The position numbers and the translations under genes are program-made. 64,000 nt of DNA, from NCBI GenBank assembly GCA_022496185.1, contig WTXG01000168.1, positions 1 to 64,000 on the forward strand, read 5' to 3'. Positions 1-12,178 of this stretch are shown in pieces. The notes below the pieces were generated by a model, which saw nothing but the letters and a program-made list of their open reading frames with translations, made no database searches and had not been told where the DNA came from. Source of the DNA: Multifurca ochricompacta. Lineage: Eukaryota > Basidiomycota > Agaricomycetes > Russulales > Russulaceae. Numbering within the stretch: position 1 is the stretch's first letter; the number at the start of each line of letters is the position of its first letter.

Positions 1-942
1 TTCGACAGTGCCAGCACCACTTGCGGTTGAGGGGACAGTTCCAACTGATGTGATACTTACTGTCACAGCACCAACATGTCTCTCCGCAGGGGTTCTCATG
101 CATACATGGCATCTCAAATCGATTTGGCAGTAACACCAGGGCAGCCCCCAATGATCGTGGGGTAGGGGTTGGGCATAGGTGTCAGCGTACCTCTTGGCAA
201 TGGTCTGGTATGCATCCCCCTTCTCCAATCTCTTTCGAATCTCCACTAGCTCCTGCTCGACTTGGAACATCCCGTTGGTCAGCTGGGCCATCATCTTTGC
301 ATATTCTTTGTATTGTCTGTTGAGTGTATTGCGCAAGGTTAAGTTCTTCCACAGTCTCATTACCTCGGCTTTGAGATGCGGAAGTCGCATGTCACTCAAC
401 ACTTCATCAATGGCAAAGGCCCGGGGGTCTTCAGCGTCCAGGTGTCCCAGCTGCTCGTCGGTCATTGTGTGATGTAACCAACCCGTATACCTTTCTTCCA
501 GATAAACTGGAGCTCCGTAGACAGGGCCGTCCTTCTTCATACACCCGGCCATGTCCATTCCCCTGTTGGTGTAAAAGATGTATCTGGCGATTGCGACCGT
601 CCCATCACCCATAGTGATCTCCAATGGGTAGTACATGGAGGAGTTAGGATTGTTGGCAAAGAAAGGGAACTCTGGGACCTTGTCATCCGACTCCATACCT
701 ATCAGGTCATTTGGATGCGGCTCTTCACAGTGCTCAAAGTCGTCATTAGGGTTGGGGGACTGGTTCTTGACCCGAGTTTTGGCAGCCTCATAGTCAATGG
801 GTGAGGAGGGACGTGTGGAAGGGTGAGCGGAAGGGAAGTTCTCGACAACTACAGTAGTAGCAGTGAAGGCATTGACAGCGGCGTTAGCGGCAGTGAAAGA
901 CATAATAGATTGTACGGTGGTAGGACATTGCTGTGGGAGCAT
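1..942 (-). pseudogene. ORF3 of Gypsy I, zinc-knuckle accessory protein, 3'-truncated
   Basis: The ATG is at 942-940 and the protein begins MLPQQ, matching the start of the intact ORF3 at 42235-43467. The frame holds through the conserved YLEERYTG box and the coiled-coil-like stretch (MRLWKN to EIRKRLEKG). About one base is then missing near 160-165, where the homologues read PLPPR, so the zinc-knuckle part lies in another frame. The first knuckle (CWCC, His, Cys) is visible in the shifted frame close to the window start. The rest of the gene is outside the window. Role unknown; by its knuckles it probably binds nucleic acid. Confidence 0.85.
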
Positions 943-1007
943 GTACTGGGGGATTTGCTTGGGGTCTGGGTGGTCCTTTTAACTGTCTTTGGGCACTTCT
1001 GGATGTC

Positions 1008-1597
1008 TGTTACGACCCCTGCCTAGCAACCCACTTTTCTTCACAATCCCCAGTGATGACCCTACCCACCCCCCTACTTTACATTTCCTGATCACGTCCC
1101 CTTCCTGGGACCCATCACATGCCCTGCTTCCCTCCCCGTGATCAACTTTGTCTTTGTTTATGTCGCTTTGCTCATGATTGGCTTCTTATCCATTCTCTCT
1201 TATCTCTTATCTTTACGACCGGACACTTACTTAATTCCCTATCAGAAGCCAGGCTTTATGCCCTTCGCTTTCATATATTCGGGCCCATATGACTCGGTGT
1301 TATCTTATCGTTAGACACCCATTCGATTACATATATAAGTCCGCTGTAACTACAATGTAGACCTCAGACTCGACTTATTGAATACATCGGTGTTTGTCTT
1401 CTGGACTTCCCCTTGGAACCTCTGACTCAATCGTCTCAGTGCTTTTGGCACTTTCTACTCAACATCATCACTAGGGAACAGCCCCTTTGACTTTGACTCA
1501 TCCATTCAAACTCCAAGAGGTCCCATTGACCTCTTATCTGAATAACATACAAAGCTGTCGCACAAGTCGTGCGGAACATCTTGCACTGGACGTAACA
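1008..1597 (+). repeat. 5' LTR of Gypsy IV
   Basis: 590 bp, begins TGTTACGACC and ends GGACGTAACA. Compared by eye with the 3' LTR it differs at 16 bases plus one C in a homopolymer. All 16 substitutions are CpG in one copy and TpG or CpA in the other. Confidence 0.97.
1332..1376 (+). promoter_or_regulatory. LTR promoter: TATA box and putative transcript start
   Basis: TATATAAG lies at 1332-1339. About 34 bp downstream, at 1366-1376, is AGACTCGACTT. This 11-mer is the exact reverse complement of 1600-1610, just past the LTR. The spacing suits transcription starting at or near 1366, but the start itself is inferred. Confidence 0.6.
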
Positions 1598-1611
1598 TCA
1601 AGTCGAGTCTC
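1598..1611 (+). other. Primer-binding site of Gypsy IV, probably self-primed
   Basis: The 14 bases directly after the 5' LTR read TCAAGTCGAGTCTC. I recognise no tRNA 3' end in them. Bases 1600-1610 are complementary to the LTR stretch at 1366-1376, where the mRNA should begin. This matches the mechanism known for Tf1 of fission yeast, whose mRNA 5' end folds back to prime reverse transcription. Confidence 0.6.
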
Positions 1612-1616
1612 TCACA

Positions 1617-3128
1617 GTGGCTTCCAGCCGCAGTCAGACCCTCTTCCGGGAAGAACTTATCGAACGCAGAGATGAGCATAATCTTTCACAGCAGGTACTT
1701 GGCTCTGCCACCTGGAAAGACTTTGAGTCTGAGTTTGGATACTATGTCTATCACGACGGAAGATACCAACCGGTAGAATATGACGACAAAAAGAGAGTTT
1801 GGTATCGTATCCGATATTCGGAAAGCTGACACTCTTGGGTCACTACAGGACCTGCCCCACCCGAATTTGGACTAGGCCCATGGAGAGAAAATCCCCCGGC
1901 CATTGTCACGGACTCCGAACCAGAGGAGTACGTAGAAGAACCTAGTGAAGAAGAAGCACCGGCATTAGCAGCGACTACGTTTCCAGTTGCACCTACAGTT
2001 GTCACGTTCAGAGCCCCTGCTTTGACAACTCCCCAGATATCGATACAATCTACAGACACCGTCACCCTATCTCATCCACCCATGTCCACCATCGCCGCCC
2101 AACTTCCAGACCCCGCCCCACCAGCCCCTGTGGCACCACCACCAAACATCCCCCCCCTTCCAGACGTCTGTCCGGAGTGTTGCCCCAAACATTTACTGGG
2201 GACCATTCACAAAGCAAGAAGTTCATGTTGGAGTTCACGACATTCAAGAACTTCAATCATGATGTCCCACAGATTGTCAACCCGTTCCAACGAGCCAATC
2301 TGTTTCTTTCCCTGATCCGAGGGGATGCAGTGGATGATTGGACGATGGAGCAACTGGAGTGGCTCAATGAGCAGGTTGAAAGTGGGCGTCGAACCACAAG
2401 CGAAGGTCTTTGGGAGACCATAGCAGAGAGGTTCAAGGATGCCTTCACAGATGGACAGGCCAAGCAGAAAGCAGCCCGGGAACTAAAGTCCCTCAGAATG
2501 GAGAAGGGAGAACTTGACGCGTACGTCGCCAAGTTCAGAAGTCTAGCCAACAGGGCCAGCTATGACACCGACGAAGAGGCAACACTAGACCTCTTTTCGC
2601 AGGGTTTGCCCAACCCCCTAGTCAAAAACATCATCCAATTTCATCATCCTCATGACTGGGATACTTGGGTTGATGCTGCTCGGAGGCAGCAACAAGACTA
2701 CCTTGACTTCCAGACAAGGTTTGGAGTTGACACCAAGAAAGGAAAACCCGAGACCAGTGGAAGGCAGCGTTCGGAGTCAAGCCCGCGCCGCATGGTCAGA
2801 GGGATCCAAATGCTATGGATACCTCTGCGGATTGGGCCTGAGCTCGGGCAGCACTCACGGAAGACGAGCGGCAGATGCTGATGAAGGAAGGGCACTGCTT
2901 CTGTTGCAGAGCATTGGGACATATGTCCCGGGACTGTCCCAAGAAGGGAGCACGAGTCGCCGTCGCCACTGTGGCGCCAGAACATCCCATTCAGAATAAC
3001 CCACCTACTGTGGACAAGCGGTCAAAAGAAGAGAAAGCTCAGGATATATGGGCTAATATGATGAAGGAGAGTGAGGAAGTGCGTGCCATACTGGTAGAAA
3101 AGGTGTTTGCAAAGAAGGATTTTTGTTA
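1617..3128 (+). pseudogene. gag of Gypsy IV, broken
   Basis: The frame opens at a GTG (1617) that aligns with the start of the 501-residue gag of Gypsy III. TGA at 1827-1829 stands where Gypsy III has CGA (in SRHSWV). One shift occurs near 2155 and another near 2745. The capsid-like middle (2177-2740; PFQRANLFLSLIRGD, DDWTMEQLEWLN) is well kept. The C-terminal zinc knuckle at about 2890-2940 has Cys-X2-Cys-X4-His-X4-Cys spacing (CFCCRALGHMSRDC). The end (AKKDFC) reads one codon past the usual KKDF stop because TGA has become TGT. In the family Gag forms the particle and binds element RNA. This copy cannot make a full Gag. Confidence 0.9.
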
Positions 3129-6100
3129 GGCTCAAACCCATCGGCCTGGGCACGAGCACTCCATGTTACCTCTGTGTATGCTAGTCGATTCAAATCATTG
3201 AAAATACCAGTCCATTTTGAAACTACACAGAGGATGGCCGATCGAGACATTTTAGTGGACTCTGGAGCCACGGACAATTTTATTCACCCACGACTAATCA
3301 AGACAATGGGTTTGGGACGGCTGGCACTTCCCCAGGAAAAGAACATTTGGAATATTGACGGAACGGCCAATTGCGCTGGAAAGATCACTCACTACACGGA
3401 TCTGAAGGTCCAGGTTGGAGAGGCTACGAAGAACATTCGTTTCCTAATTACAGATCTAGGAGATGAAGATCTTATCCTAGGGTACCCGTGGCTCGCTGCA
3501 TTCGAACCCAAGATCAACTGGGCTGATGCGACAATGGATAAAGAATCATATCCCACTGTCATTATGTCAATAGGCTATGACTATGCAGTCAGACATCCGA
3601 CAATAAAAGCCACGAGTACAGGAGAGGAAGACCCAGGTTGCTGTTATGCTACCAAAGCATCAGAGCTAGCCCAAAAAGCAATACAAGGGCAGGCAGAAAA
3701 AACGTACAGCAATGTAGTGCCGAGTACCTACCATCGGCATTGGAAGGTGTTTTCTGAAGAAGAATCCCAGCGTTTTCCACCCTCCAGACCATGGGACCAT
3801 GCCATAGACCTACTCCCTGATATGCCAACAGCAATAGATTGCAAAATCTATCCGCTGTCCCAGTCCGAGCAGGTGGCACTGACGGAGTTCCTTGAAGAAC
3901 ATTTGGCAAAGGGGTATATTTGCCCATCCAAGTCGCAGTACGCCTCACCCTTCTTCTTCATCAAAAAGAAGGATGGCAAGCTGCGACCGGTTCAGGATTA
4001 CCGGTGAATCAACACATACACCGTGAAAAATGCCTACCCCCTGCCGCTCATCTCTGAGCTCATTGACACTATGAGGGATAAGTCCCTCTTCTCAAAGATG
4101 GACGTGCGATGGGGTTACAACAACGTCAGAATCAAGGAAGGTGACCAGTGCAAGGCGGCGTTCAAAACAAATCAAGGGTTGTTTGAACCCAATGTTATGT
4201 TCTTTGGTCTCACGAACTCGCCAGCAACATTCCAGTCTATGATGAACCACATCTTCCGCGATCTCATTCTCACAGGGGAAGTAGTGGTCTATATGGATGA
4301 CATCCTAGTAGCCACCCCAGATGACTTGGACCACCACCGAAGTCGTGTGCATCAGGTGTTGGATATATTACACAACATGATCTCTATCTCAAACCTGCCA
4401 AATGCTCCTTTGAACAACGGAGTGTTGAGTACCTAGGGGTCATCTTGGAAGGAGGACAAGTGCGCATGGATCCCATTAAAGTACAGGGAATCCGGGAGTG
4501 GCCCGTGCCGACCTGCGTCAAGGATGTCTGATGTTCATCAGATTCTGTAATTTTACCGACGATTTGTCAAGGGGTTTTCAGGCATAGCACGACCACTGAA
4601 CGACCTGCTGAAAAAGGACGTACCATGGCATTGGGATGCTGCACAGCAGCAGGCATTTGAACAGATTAGGGACCTCGTCGCTCAGAACCAGTACTTATCC
4701 AACCAGATCTAGGCCACCCCTTTGAAGTAGAAGTGGACGCCTCACACTTTGCGAACAGGGCAGTGTTATACCAGAGAGATGCCGCACAAGTACTTCACCC
4801 AGTGGCATACTACTCCGAAACCTTCTCCCCCGCTGAGAGGAACTACGACATCTGGGACAGGGAGCTTTTAGCCATAGTCAAGGCGTTGCAACACTGGCGA
4901 CCCTACCTGGCAGGAACTCCTCACAAGACCGTCATCCACACCGATCACTCCAACCTCTTATACTGGAAAGAACCCCATAAAATCAGTCGACGTGTGGCAC
5001 AGAGGTCTTGGAGTTGGAAGAATATAACTTCATGCTGAAACATATTGCTGGGAGTCAGAATGCTAGAGCAGATGCATTATCGCCAGACCAGACATGCATA
5101 CAGGGGAGGACGACAATAATGACATCACCGTCCTCCCAGAGGAGGTATTTGCCAAGACGGCCGTCGTCAGTCTCCATGACATGGACCTTTGGGCACAAGT
5201 TTCCCAAAATATGAACCAAGACCTGTGCCTTTCATGGGCCGATGCTCACAATTTGAAGAAAATCAGCAGTCTTTGGTGGAAAGATGGGGATCGACTCGTT
5301 GTCACTGGTGGTGACAACATTAAGAGGGGGGTGATCCATTTTCATCACGACCTTCCCTCCGCTGGCCATCTGGGCATCGCCAACACCTATGCCCTGGCCA
5401 AGAGAGACTATTGGTGGCCCAATATGAAAAAGGACATCGAGAGCTACGTACAAGGATGCGCATCATGTCAAGCAAACAAGGTGAACACGCACCTGAAAGT
5501 CCCACCAATGCTCCCCATTATCCCACTACATCGACTCCTTTCCAGACCATCGCCATGGACTTCATTGTCAAGCTGCCCAAATCACAAGGCTTCGACACTA
5601 TCCTTACAATCACAGACCATGATTGCTCCAAAGCGGCCCTCTTCATTCCCTGTAACGAAACTATCACAGCCGAAGGAGTGGCGAAACTATACCTGAACCA
5701 TGTATACGTCACTACAGGACTCCCTAAGAAGATCATCTCTGACCGAGATACCCGTTTTACATCGGCGTTGCGAGAGCCTATGCAAGACGCTAGACATCAC
5801 ACAGAACATCTCGACAGCATACCATCCACAGACAGATGGACAGTCCGAGCGGATGAACCAATGGTTGGAACAGTATCTCCGGTTTTGGTGCAATGGCAGG
5901 CAAGATGACTGGGCAGAATGGCTGTCGACCGCAGAATTCGCTCATAACTCATGGCCCAATGGAACAACAAAATCCACCCCTTTCTCCCTTATCATGGGCT
6001 GGACTCCACGCACCACATGGACAGATAAGCCCATCAACGTCCCATCAGTAACCGAATGGATAGGCCAATGGGAAGAGCTGCGCAATCAGCCAATGAAAAT

Positions 6101-6594
6101 CTGGTAAAGGTGCAACAGCTTCTGGCAGCACAGCCAAGCACATTCACACCTTATCAGACCAATGACTGGGTATGGCTCGAGGGCAGGAACATTCACACAT
6201 CACACCCCTCGGCCAAACTAGCGCCCCGACGTCACGGACCCTTCCAGATCACAAGGAAGCTGTCAGATGTATCTTACGAATTGCAGTTGCCGCCGAAATG
6301 GAAGATCCATCCAGTCTTCCATGCCAAGCTTCTGACCCCTTACAAGGAAACCTCCATTCATGGAGAGAACTTCCCAAGACCCCCGCCTGACCTTATCGAT
6401 GGCGAAGAAGAATGGGAAGTGGAGCACATTCTAGACTCCAAGTGACAAGGCGAGGGCGCAAGCTGTATTACCTGATCAAGTGGAGAGGTTTCCCAGACTC
6501 TGACAACTCGTGGGAACCAGCCGGGGATATCTCTGCCCCGGACCTGATCGCGGAGTTCCATTTACGACATCCCCAGGCGCCCAAAAACAGTTAA
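3123..6594 (+). pseudogene. pol of Gypsy IV: protease, RT, RNase H, integrase, chromodomain
   Basis: Domains in order. Aspartic protease with DSGATDNFI near 3253. Reverse transcriptase with YMDD at 4290-4301. RNase H (VDASHFANRAV, near 4730). Integrase zinc-finger region near 5340-5490 and catalytic core from about 5550. C-terminal chromodomain from about 6410, ending PKNS and a stop at 6594. In-frame TGA at 4005-4007 (second Arg of DYRR) and 6443-6445 replace arginine codons that read CGA in relatives. Several frames change between 4380 and 5910. The family enzyme copies element RNA and integrates the cDNA; the chromodomain is thought to guide integration to modified histones. Inactive here. 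Confidence 0.93.
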
Positions 6595-6662
6595 AAGAAA
6601 GGCAGACTCCCAGATTTTCCCCAGAACAACGCTTCACCAGCAACGTCCTAACTACACATAAT

Positions 6663-7864
6663 ATGTCTTCTTCCTTCATCGCTGCCTCTGCCGCCATCGA
6701 CGCCTTCACCGCCACTACTGTGGTTGTGGAAGCCTTCCCTTCCGCTCACCCCTCTACTCGTCCCTCCTCTCCCATCGACTATGAAGTGCGGAAGAACGCG
6801 TTAAGAACCAGTCACCCAACCCCAACGACGACTTTGAACATTGCGAAGAGCCGCACCCCAACAACTTGGTAGGCTGGAGATGGACGACGAAGTCCCCAGT
6901 TCCCGTTCTTCGCCAACAACCCGAACTCGTCAATGTACTTCCCGCTTGAGATCACCATGGCGGATGGCACCAAGGCAATAGCTAAGTACATCTTCTATAC
7001 CAATGGAGGAATGGATGTCGCAGGATGCATGAAGAAGAATGGTCCTGTTTATGGGGCCCCGGTTTATTTGGAAGAGCGCTATACAGGACGACTACATCAC
7101 ACAATGAGCGACGAGCAGTTGGGGCATTTGGCCGCGGAAGATTCCGCACCTTTGCGATCGACGAAGTACTGAACGACATGTGTCTCCCGCGCCTCAAAGC
7201 CGAGGTAATGAGGCTGCGGAAGAACCTGATGCTGCGTACGACACTCAACAAGCAGTACAAGGAACATGCGAAGATGATGACGAGATTGACCAGTGGGATG
7301 TTCCAGGTCGAGCAGGAATTGGTAGAGATCCGAAAGAGGTTGGAAATGGGGGATGCATACCAGACCATCGCTGAGAGGTATGCTGACACATACGTGCAAC
7401 CTCTCCCCCCACGATCGTTAGGGGCTGCACCAAGGTTGTTGCCCAATCAGTTCGAGATGCCGCGGATGCACAAAAATCCCCGCAGAGAAACATGCTGGCA
7501 GTGTGACAGTAAGTACCATATCAGCTGGAACTGTCCCCTCAACCGCAAATGGTGTCGCCACTGCCACAGCAACCTGCACTGGAGCCGGTTCTGCATCTTC
7601 CGCCGTGTAGGTGTTCCCCCGACAATCATCAACCCATCCGGCTGGTGCGGCAAGTGCCTGCGTCACAACGTGGGGCATCGCGAATTGGACTGCCCTGTCC
7701 ACGACCTCTGTCACTTGTGTGGACAGCGCGGCCCCTATGGTTTCCTCCGCGTGCATAGGTGTCCCCAGGATGAGGACAAGGAAAATTACACCATGGACGA
7801 TCATAATGTAGCCGATGATTACTTGGACCTGGTGCAGGATGATGATGGTACGAGTCGTTTCTAG
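6663..7864 (+). pseudogene. ORF3 of Gypsy IV, zinc-knuckle accessory protein
   Basis: The ATG at 6663 gives MSSSFIAASAAIDAF, matching ORF3 of Gypsy III except that the MLPQ leader is not visible. There are frame breaks near 6790 and 6880, so the N-terminal third is split. From about 7025 the frame is open to the stop at 7864. It encodes a charged helical segment (RLRKN to EIRKRLEMG) and then Cys/His clusters (CWQCDSKYHISWNC, CRHCHSNLHWSRFC, CGKC, CHLC). It lies 69 bases after the pol stop. Function unknown. Confidence 0.85.
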
Positions 7865-7880
7865 CTGGGTCAGCTAGAGC

Positions 7881-7895
7881 CAGAAGAGGGGGTGA
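7881..7895 (+). other. Polypurine tract of Gypsy IV
   Basis: CAGAAGAGGGGGTGA directly precedes the 3' LTR and would prime plus-strand DNA. The identical tract (reverse complement) borders the 3' LTR of Gypsy III at 42204-42218. Confidence 0.85.
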
Positions 7896-8486
7896 TGTTA
7901 CAACCCCTGCCTAGCAACCCACTTTTCTTCACAATCCCCAGTGATGACCCTACCCACCCCCCCTACTTTACATTTCCTGATCACGTCCCCTTCCTGGGAC
8001 CCATCACATGCCCTGCTTCCCTCCCCGTGATCAACTTTGTCTTTGTTTATGTTGCTTTGCTCATGATTGGCTTCTTATCCGTTCTCTCTTATCTCTTATC
8101 TTTACGACCGGACACTTACTTAATTCCCTATCAGAAGCCAGGCTTTATGCCCTTCGCTTTCGTATATTTGGGCCCATATGACTTGGTGTTATCTTATCGT
8201 TAGACGCCCATTCAATTACGTATATAAGTCCGCTGTAACTACAATGTAGACCTCAGACTCGACTTATTGAATACATCAGTGTTTGTCTTCTGGACTTCCC
8301 CTTGGAACCTCTGACTCAATCGTCTCAGTGCTTTTGGCACTTTCTACTCAACATCATCACTAGGGAACAGCCCCTTTGACTTTGACTCATCCATTCAAAC
8401 TCCAAGAGGTCCCATTGACCTCTTATCTGAATAACGTACAAAGCTGTCACACAAGTCATGCGGAACATCTCGCACCGGACATAACA
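7896..8486 (+). repeat. 3' LTR of Gypsy IV
   Basis: 591 bp, TGTTACAACC to GGACATAACA, followed by the target duplication ATGTC (8487-8491). Confidence 0.97.
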
Positions 8487-8491
8487 ATGTC

Positions 8492-9115
8492 GGGCATGGA
8501 ACTCCAAGATAAGGACCGGGGCAAAGATATCCCCAGTGGACTCCCACGAGCTGTCAGAGTCTGGGAATCCTTTCCACTTGACTAGGTAATGCAGCTTGTG
8601 TCCTCGGCCTTTACGTGAGGAGTCTAGAATTCGCTCCACTTCCCATTCCACTTCTCCATTGATTAAGTCAGGGGGAGGTCTTGGGAAGTTTTCCCCATGC
8701 AGGGATGTTTCTTTGTAAGGTGTCAGGAGTCTAGCATGGAAGACCGGATGAATTCTCCATGTGGGTGGAAGCTTGAGTTCATATGACACATCTGACAGCT
8801 TCCTTGTTATCGTGAAAGGTCTGTGGTGTCGGGGGGCTAATTTGGCCATGGGGTGTGACGTATGGATGTTCTTCCCTTCCAGCCAGATGAGGTCATTGGT
8901 CTGATAAGGTGTGAACTTCGACGGCCCTTCAGACAGGGTTCTTTGTGCCTTTAGCAGGTTCTCATTGGCCAATTTCCTGATTTCGTCCAATTGGCTGATA
9001 TGCTGCGCAACCGATGGGGTGTTCATGGGTTTCTTGGTCCAGTTGGTCCGTGGCGTCCATCCCATGATAAGTGAGAATGGGGGGGTCTTAGTAGTCCCGT
9101 TGGGCCATGAGTTGT
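8492..9115 (-). pseudogene. pol of Gypsy I: integrase C-terminus and chromodomain, fragment
   Basis: Read on the minus strand from 9107 to 8492. It begins at the WPNGTTK box of the integrase and includes SLIMGWTPRTNW. It passes the integrase C-terminal box (WLEGKNIHTSHP) and enters the chromodomain (EWEVERILDS, KLHYLVKWKGFPDSDSSWE). The original C-terminus continued across the later Gypsy IV insertion and ends at TAA (979-981). The N-terminal side joins 16715 across the hAT insertion. Past 8486 the open frame runs by chance into the Gypsy IV LTR. Confidence 0.9.
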
Positions 9116-9300
9116 TAGGGTTTAAAGGTTCAGTTAACTTAACTGAAAAAAGACTGGGACCGAACCGGACTGAACCGAAAAAAGACCGAAAAACGGTCCC
9201 GGTTAAGGCATTTTCACTTCATGTAGTTAACCAGTCTTACATCTTCAAGCATCCCAAAAGACCAATAAAAACACAGTCTTAACCGGTCTTAACCGGTCTT
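9116..9300. repeat. Left subterminal region of hAT, CCGGTT motif cluster
   Basis: Besides the terminal repeat, this end has repeated AACCGG and GACCG motifs, with two copies of TTAACCGGTC close together at 9280-9300. The right end (16478-16706) has the same motifs at higher density and shares a stretch around a CTGCACAGAATGTGGA-like sequence in inverted orientation. In hAT elements such clusters are typically transposase-binding sites; here that is inferred. Confidence 0.6.
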
Positions 9301-9708
9301 TTTATGTCATTTTATTCATAATGCCTTTGCTGTAATATAATGCTGTCATATAATGTAGATAACATGAAAGAAGCCTGTTGAAAACTGCACAGAATGTGGA
9401 TATTGATTCATTTTTGCATTTTTAAGACTTGAGGCAATCAGATGCATTCAAAATTGCTTATACAGAAATAATATTCATATAACTAGTATCCTACAAAATT
9501 TCAAGTCAGATCATGTGTCCGATCTTAAATGAGACAAGAATCAGTTGTGTTATCTATGCAAACGCAAAAAAATGCGAAAAAATGCGAAAAAAAACGCAAA
9601 ATGCGGGGCACGCCGATCGGACCATGCATTACCTTCCTATCTAGGAAGGTAGGCTTAAGAATGCACACACGCACGTCATCAGTACAGAGATGCCAGAATC
9701 AGTCCGGC

Positions 9709-9905
9709 ATAATTTAATTAGTACATCTCAGATCAAATCACATCATCCGCTCATTTAATTTAATAGCTGATATAGCACATCAAATGTATATAGCTTCTAT
9801 AATAAAGTAGTTGCTATCACTCTATTGAAAGCATCTAACAAGGTGAGATAGTTAGTAGTATTGTAGTATCTAAATACAAGCCTGCACCATGCCGGTTCCA
9901 CAACG
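9709..9905 (+). repeat. Copia-LTR-like remnant inside hAT
   Basis: About 200 bp resembling 22110-22345, the LTR after the Copia fragment at 21660. Shared pieces include GATCAAATCACATCA, AGTTGCTATC and GGTGAGATAG. It is diverged, and its edges are approximate. The palindrome-bearing sequences on either side (9630-9650 and 10087-10106) are inverted with respect to each other. Confidence 0.45.
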
Positions 9906-11608
9906 TGCGCATTCAGGGCAGCTCTAATGGCTCAAATGTGCATCTGGAACACCTATGACTTCAATAAACTATGACTTCATGACTATAGCACTCTATATTT
10001 TTGACATAGTTACAAATCTTTGTGCTTAAGGACTCCTAAACACTCAGGACAGACATGTTTCGAATCACACACGCACATTGTTAAGCCTACCTTCCTATTT
10101 AGGAAGGTGATGCATCAATTCGCTTTTTTTCGCGTTTTTTCACATCTCTATAGATTCCTTGAATGTCATCTCCATGGGACAGCTAGTATGATCATATTTG
10201 TTGTTACTATGTGGCAATGATTGTAGAACAAAATATATTATATATGCCTAACTCAGAAACATGTTACAAACTCATCTGCGGCTGTTTCCCACTCCTGATG
10301 CTCCCTATCTAAAATCAACAGATCTTCGAATTCCTTCATTTTGTGGTCAAATACTTCTTCCACCTGAGCTGAGTTCCAAGCAGCAAGGTCTCCAATATTA
10401 TTCCTCCAGGTAAATTTCATGACTTGAAGCTCTTCAAAATGTGTGGCACCTAATTGAGCACGGCACTTTGTGGCAATTTCACCACCAGCAGAGAAAAGGC
10501 ATTCACATGGGACAGATGATGCCTGACAAGCAAGGTAATCAATAGCAATATGTCGAAGAGTGGGGTAAGTGTGCCCGTTGTTCTGTAAACAGTATTTATG
10601 TCTGATTTATAGGACATCATAGAATAACATACCTGCCACCATTCGACAATGTCGGTGTCCTTGGTTACATCAGAGGGCAAGTCCTTGAGATATTGCTCTA
10701 ACTCTGCCTGCCATTCATGGTTCAAGTCCTGACTAGCTATCAATGCTAGGCGATGGCGGTCATATTCCGACAGGAGTGAGTCATTGCTTTCTAGGAGTTC
10801 AATATTCGCTGCTGGCTTGCGAGTTGATGCTTTTCTTCGACTCTTCCAGTATTGCTCCATCTATCATATCAAAACATGTCAGTAGAGCAGAGCAGTGTGA
10901 AAGTATATAACATACTGTATTCTCAAGTATCTGACGTGCCTCATCTTGCCAATTCTTCACGTGCTGATTTCCAGCCCTATGTTCTGCTTCTTGTTCTTCA
11001 GCACCACCCACGCGAGCTTGATGTATGCAAGTTCGAAGTATGGATGCAATACTAGATAGAGAAGATTAGCTTAAGAGATAATTTGAACATATCCTACTCA
11101 CCAAGTACCAAAATGTATGCGGGTTTCCTGTCAAACCGCGAGTAATACTTGTTTAGCTTTTCCAGTCCATCATTGATTGCAGTTTGATATTTTTTGAACT
11201 GAGGGTTGTCGCGTTTTGCTTCCCAAGCTGTCTGAAGTTCTTCAATTGCAGGAAGTGCTCGCCACAGGGTCGGATGCTTTTCAGCAGAGAAGTATTGCTG
11301 TATTCTATTAGAATCCTGTCAAGTGAGGAGATCAGTAACAATGAGAATGATCAGTTACAATTATGTACCGCAATAATTTCCACTGCTTTCATAACGCGTT
11401 CCCAGTCTTGTTCAGTAAACATGAAGGCAGACCATGGGATGTGTTTTACAACCTGGCCATCATGTCGAATGGTGGTGATAGGACCATAGCGATGGTCGGC
11501 ACTTGCAACAAAAAGATTGATAGGCTATATAAGAGGGTAAGTTAGTTGAGAAAGGGTAATGGCAATATGATGCACTGTACCTGGCGAAGTTTGTGAGACC
11601 TACTCAGC

Positions 11609-12178
11609 TGTTACGAACCCCGTCTTCTCCTATATTCTTTTTCTTGCCCAACGACAATCCCTCTTTACCGCCTACACTCCACTATCAGATCACGTCTCCA
11701 TCGTGGGATCCGTCACATGCTCTTCGTCCATCCCCGTGACCTTCTTGCTTGTTCATGTTTACCTATCGCCATCTTCGTTATCGCTTATCTCTTTATCATA
11801 CGACCGGACACTTACTTAATACCCTATCAGAAGCTAGGCTTTACGCCCTCTGCTTCCGGATATTTGGGCCCACTTGACTCCATACCCTTATCTCGTAGAC
11901 GCCCACTGAATTACATATATAAGTCTGCTGTAGCTACCCTGTAGACCTCAGACTCGACTTATTGAATACATCAGTGTTTGTCTTCTGGACTTCCCTTGGA
12001 ACCTTTGACTCGATCGTCTCAGTGCTTCCGGCACTTTCCACTTAACATCATCACTAGGGAACAGCCCCTGCGACTTTGACTCCTCCATTTCGAACTCCAA
12101 GAGGTCTTATTGATCTCTTATCTGAACCTACGAAGCTGTCGCACAAGTCGTGCGGAACGTCTCACACCGGACGTAACA
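11609..12178 (+). repeat. Solo Gypsy LTR inside the hAT transposase
   Basis: 570 bp from TGTTACGAAC to GGACGTAACA, related to the LTRs of Gypsy I, III and IV. It is flanked by TCAGC at 11604-11608 and 12179-12183. It interrupts an exon: joining the flanks through one TCAGC restores the coding frame. A solo LTR of this kind is left by recombination between the two LTRs of a full element. Confidence 0.95.

Larger units (their letters stand above)
1008..8486 (+). mobile_element. Gypsy IV: full-length Ty3/Gypsy chromovirus, decayed
   Basis: A 7,479-bp element with two LTRs (1008-1597 and 7896-8486) that start TGTTAC and end TAACA. It is flanked by the 5-bp duplication ATGTC at 1003-1007 and 8487-8491. 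It sits inside Gypsy I, between the chromodomain and the pol stop codon of that element (TTA at 979-981). It carries gag, pol with chromodomain and ORF3, all on the plus strand and all broken by stops and single-base indels. A polypurine tract precedes the 3' LTR. Confidence 0.97.

Noticed and set aside
8325..8486. Extension of the Gypsy I chromodomain protein into the Gypsy IV LTR
   Set aside because: Chance read-through after insertion; the original C-terminus lies at 979-1007.
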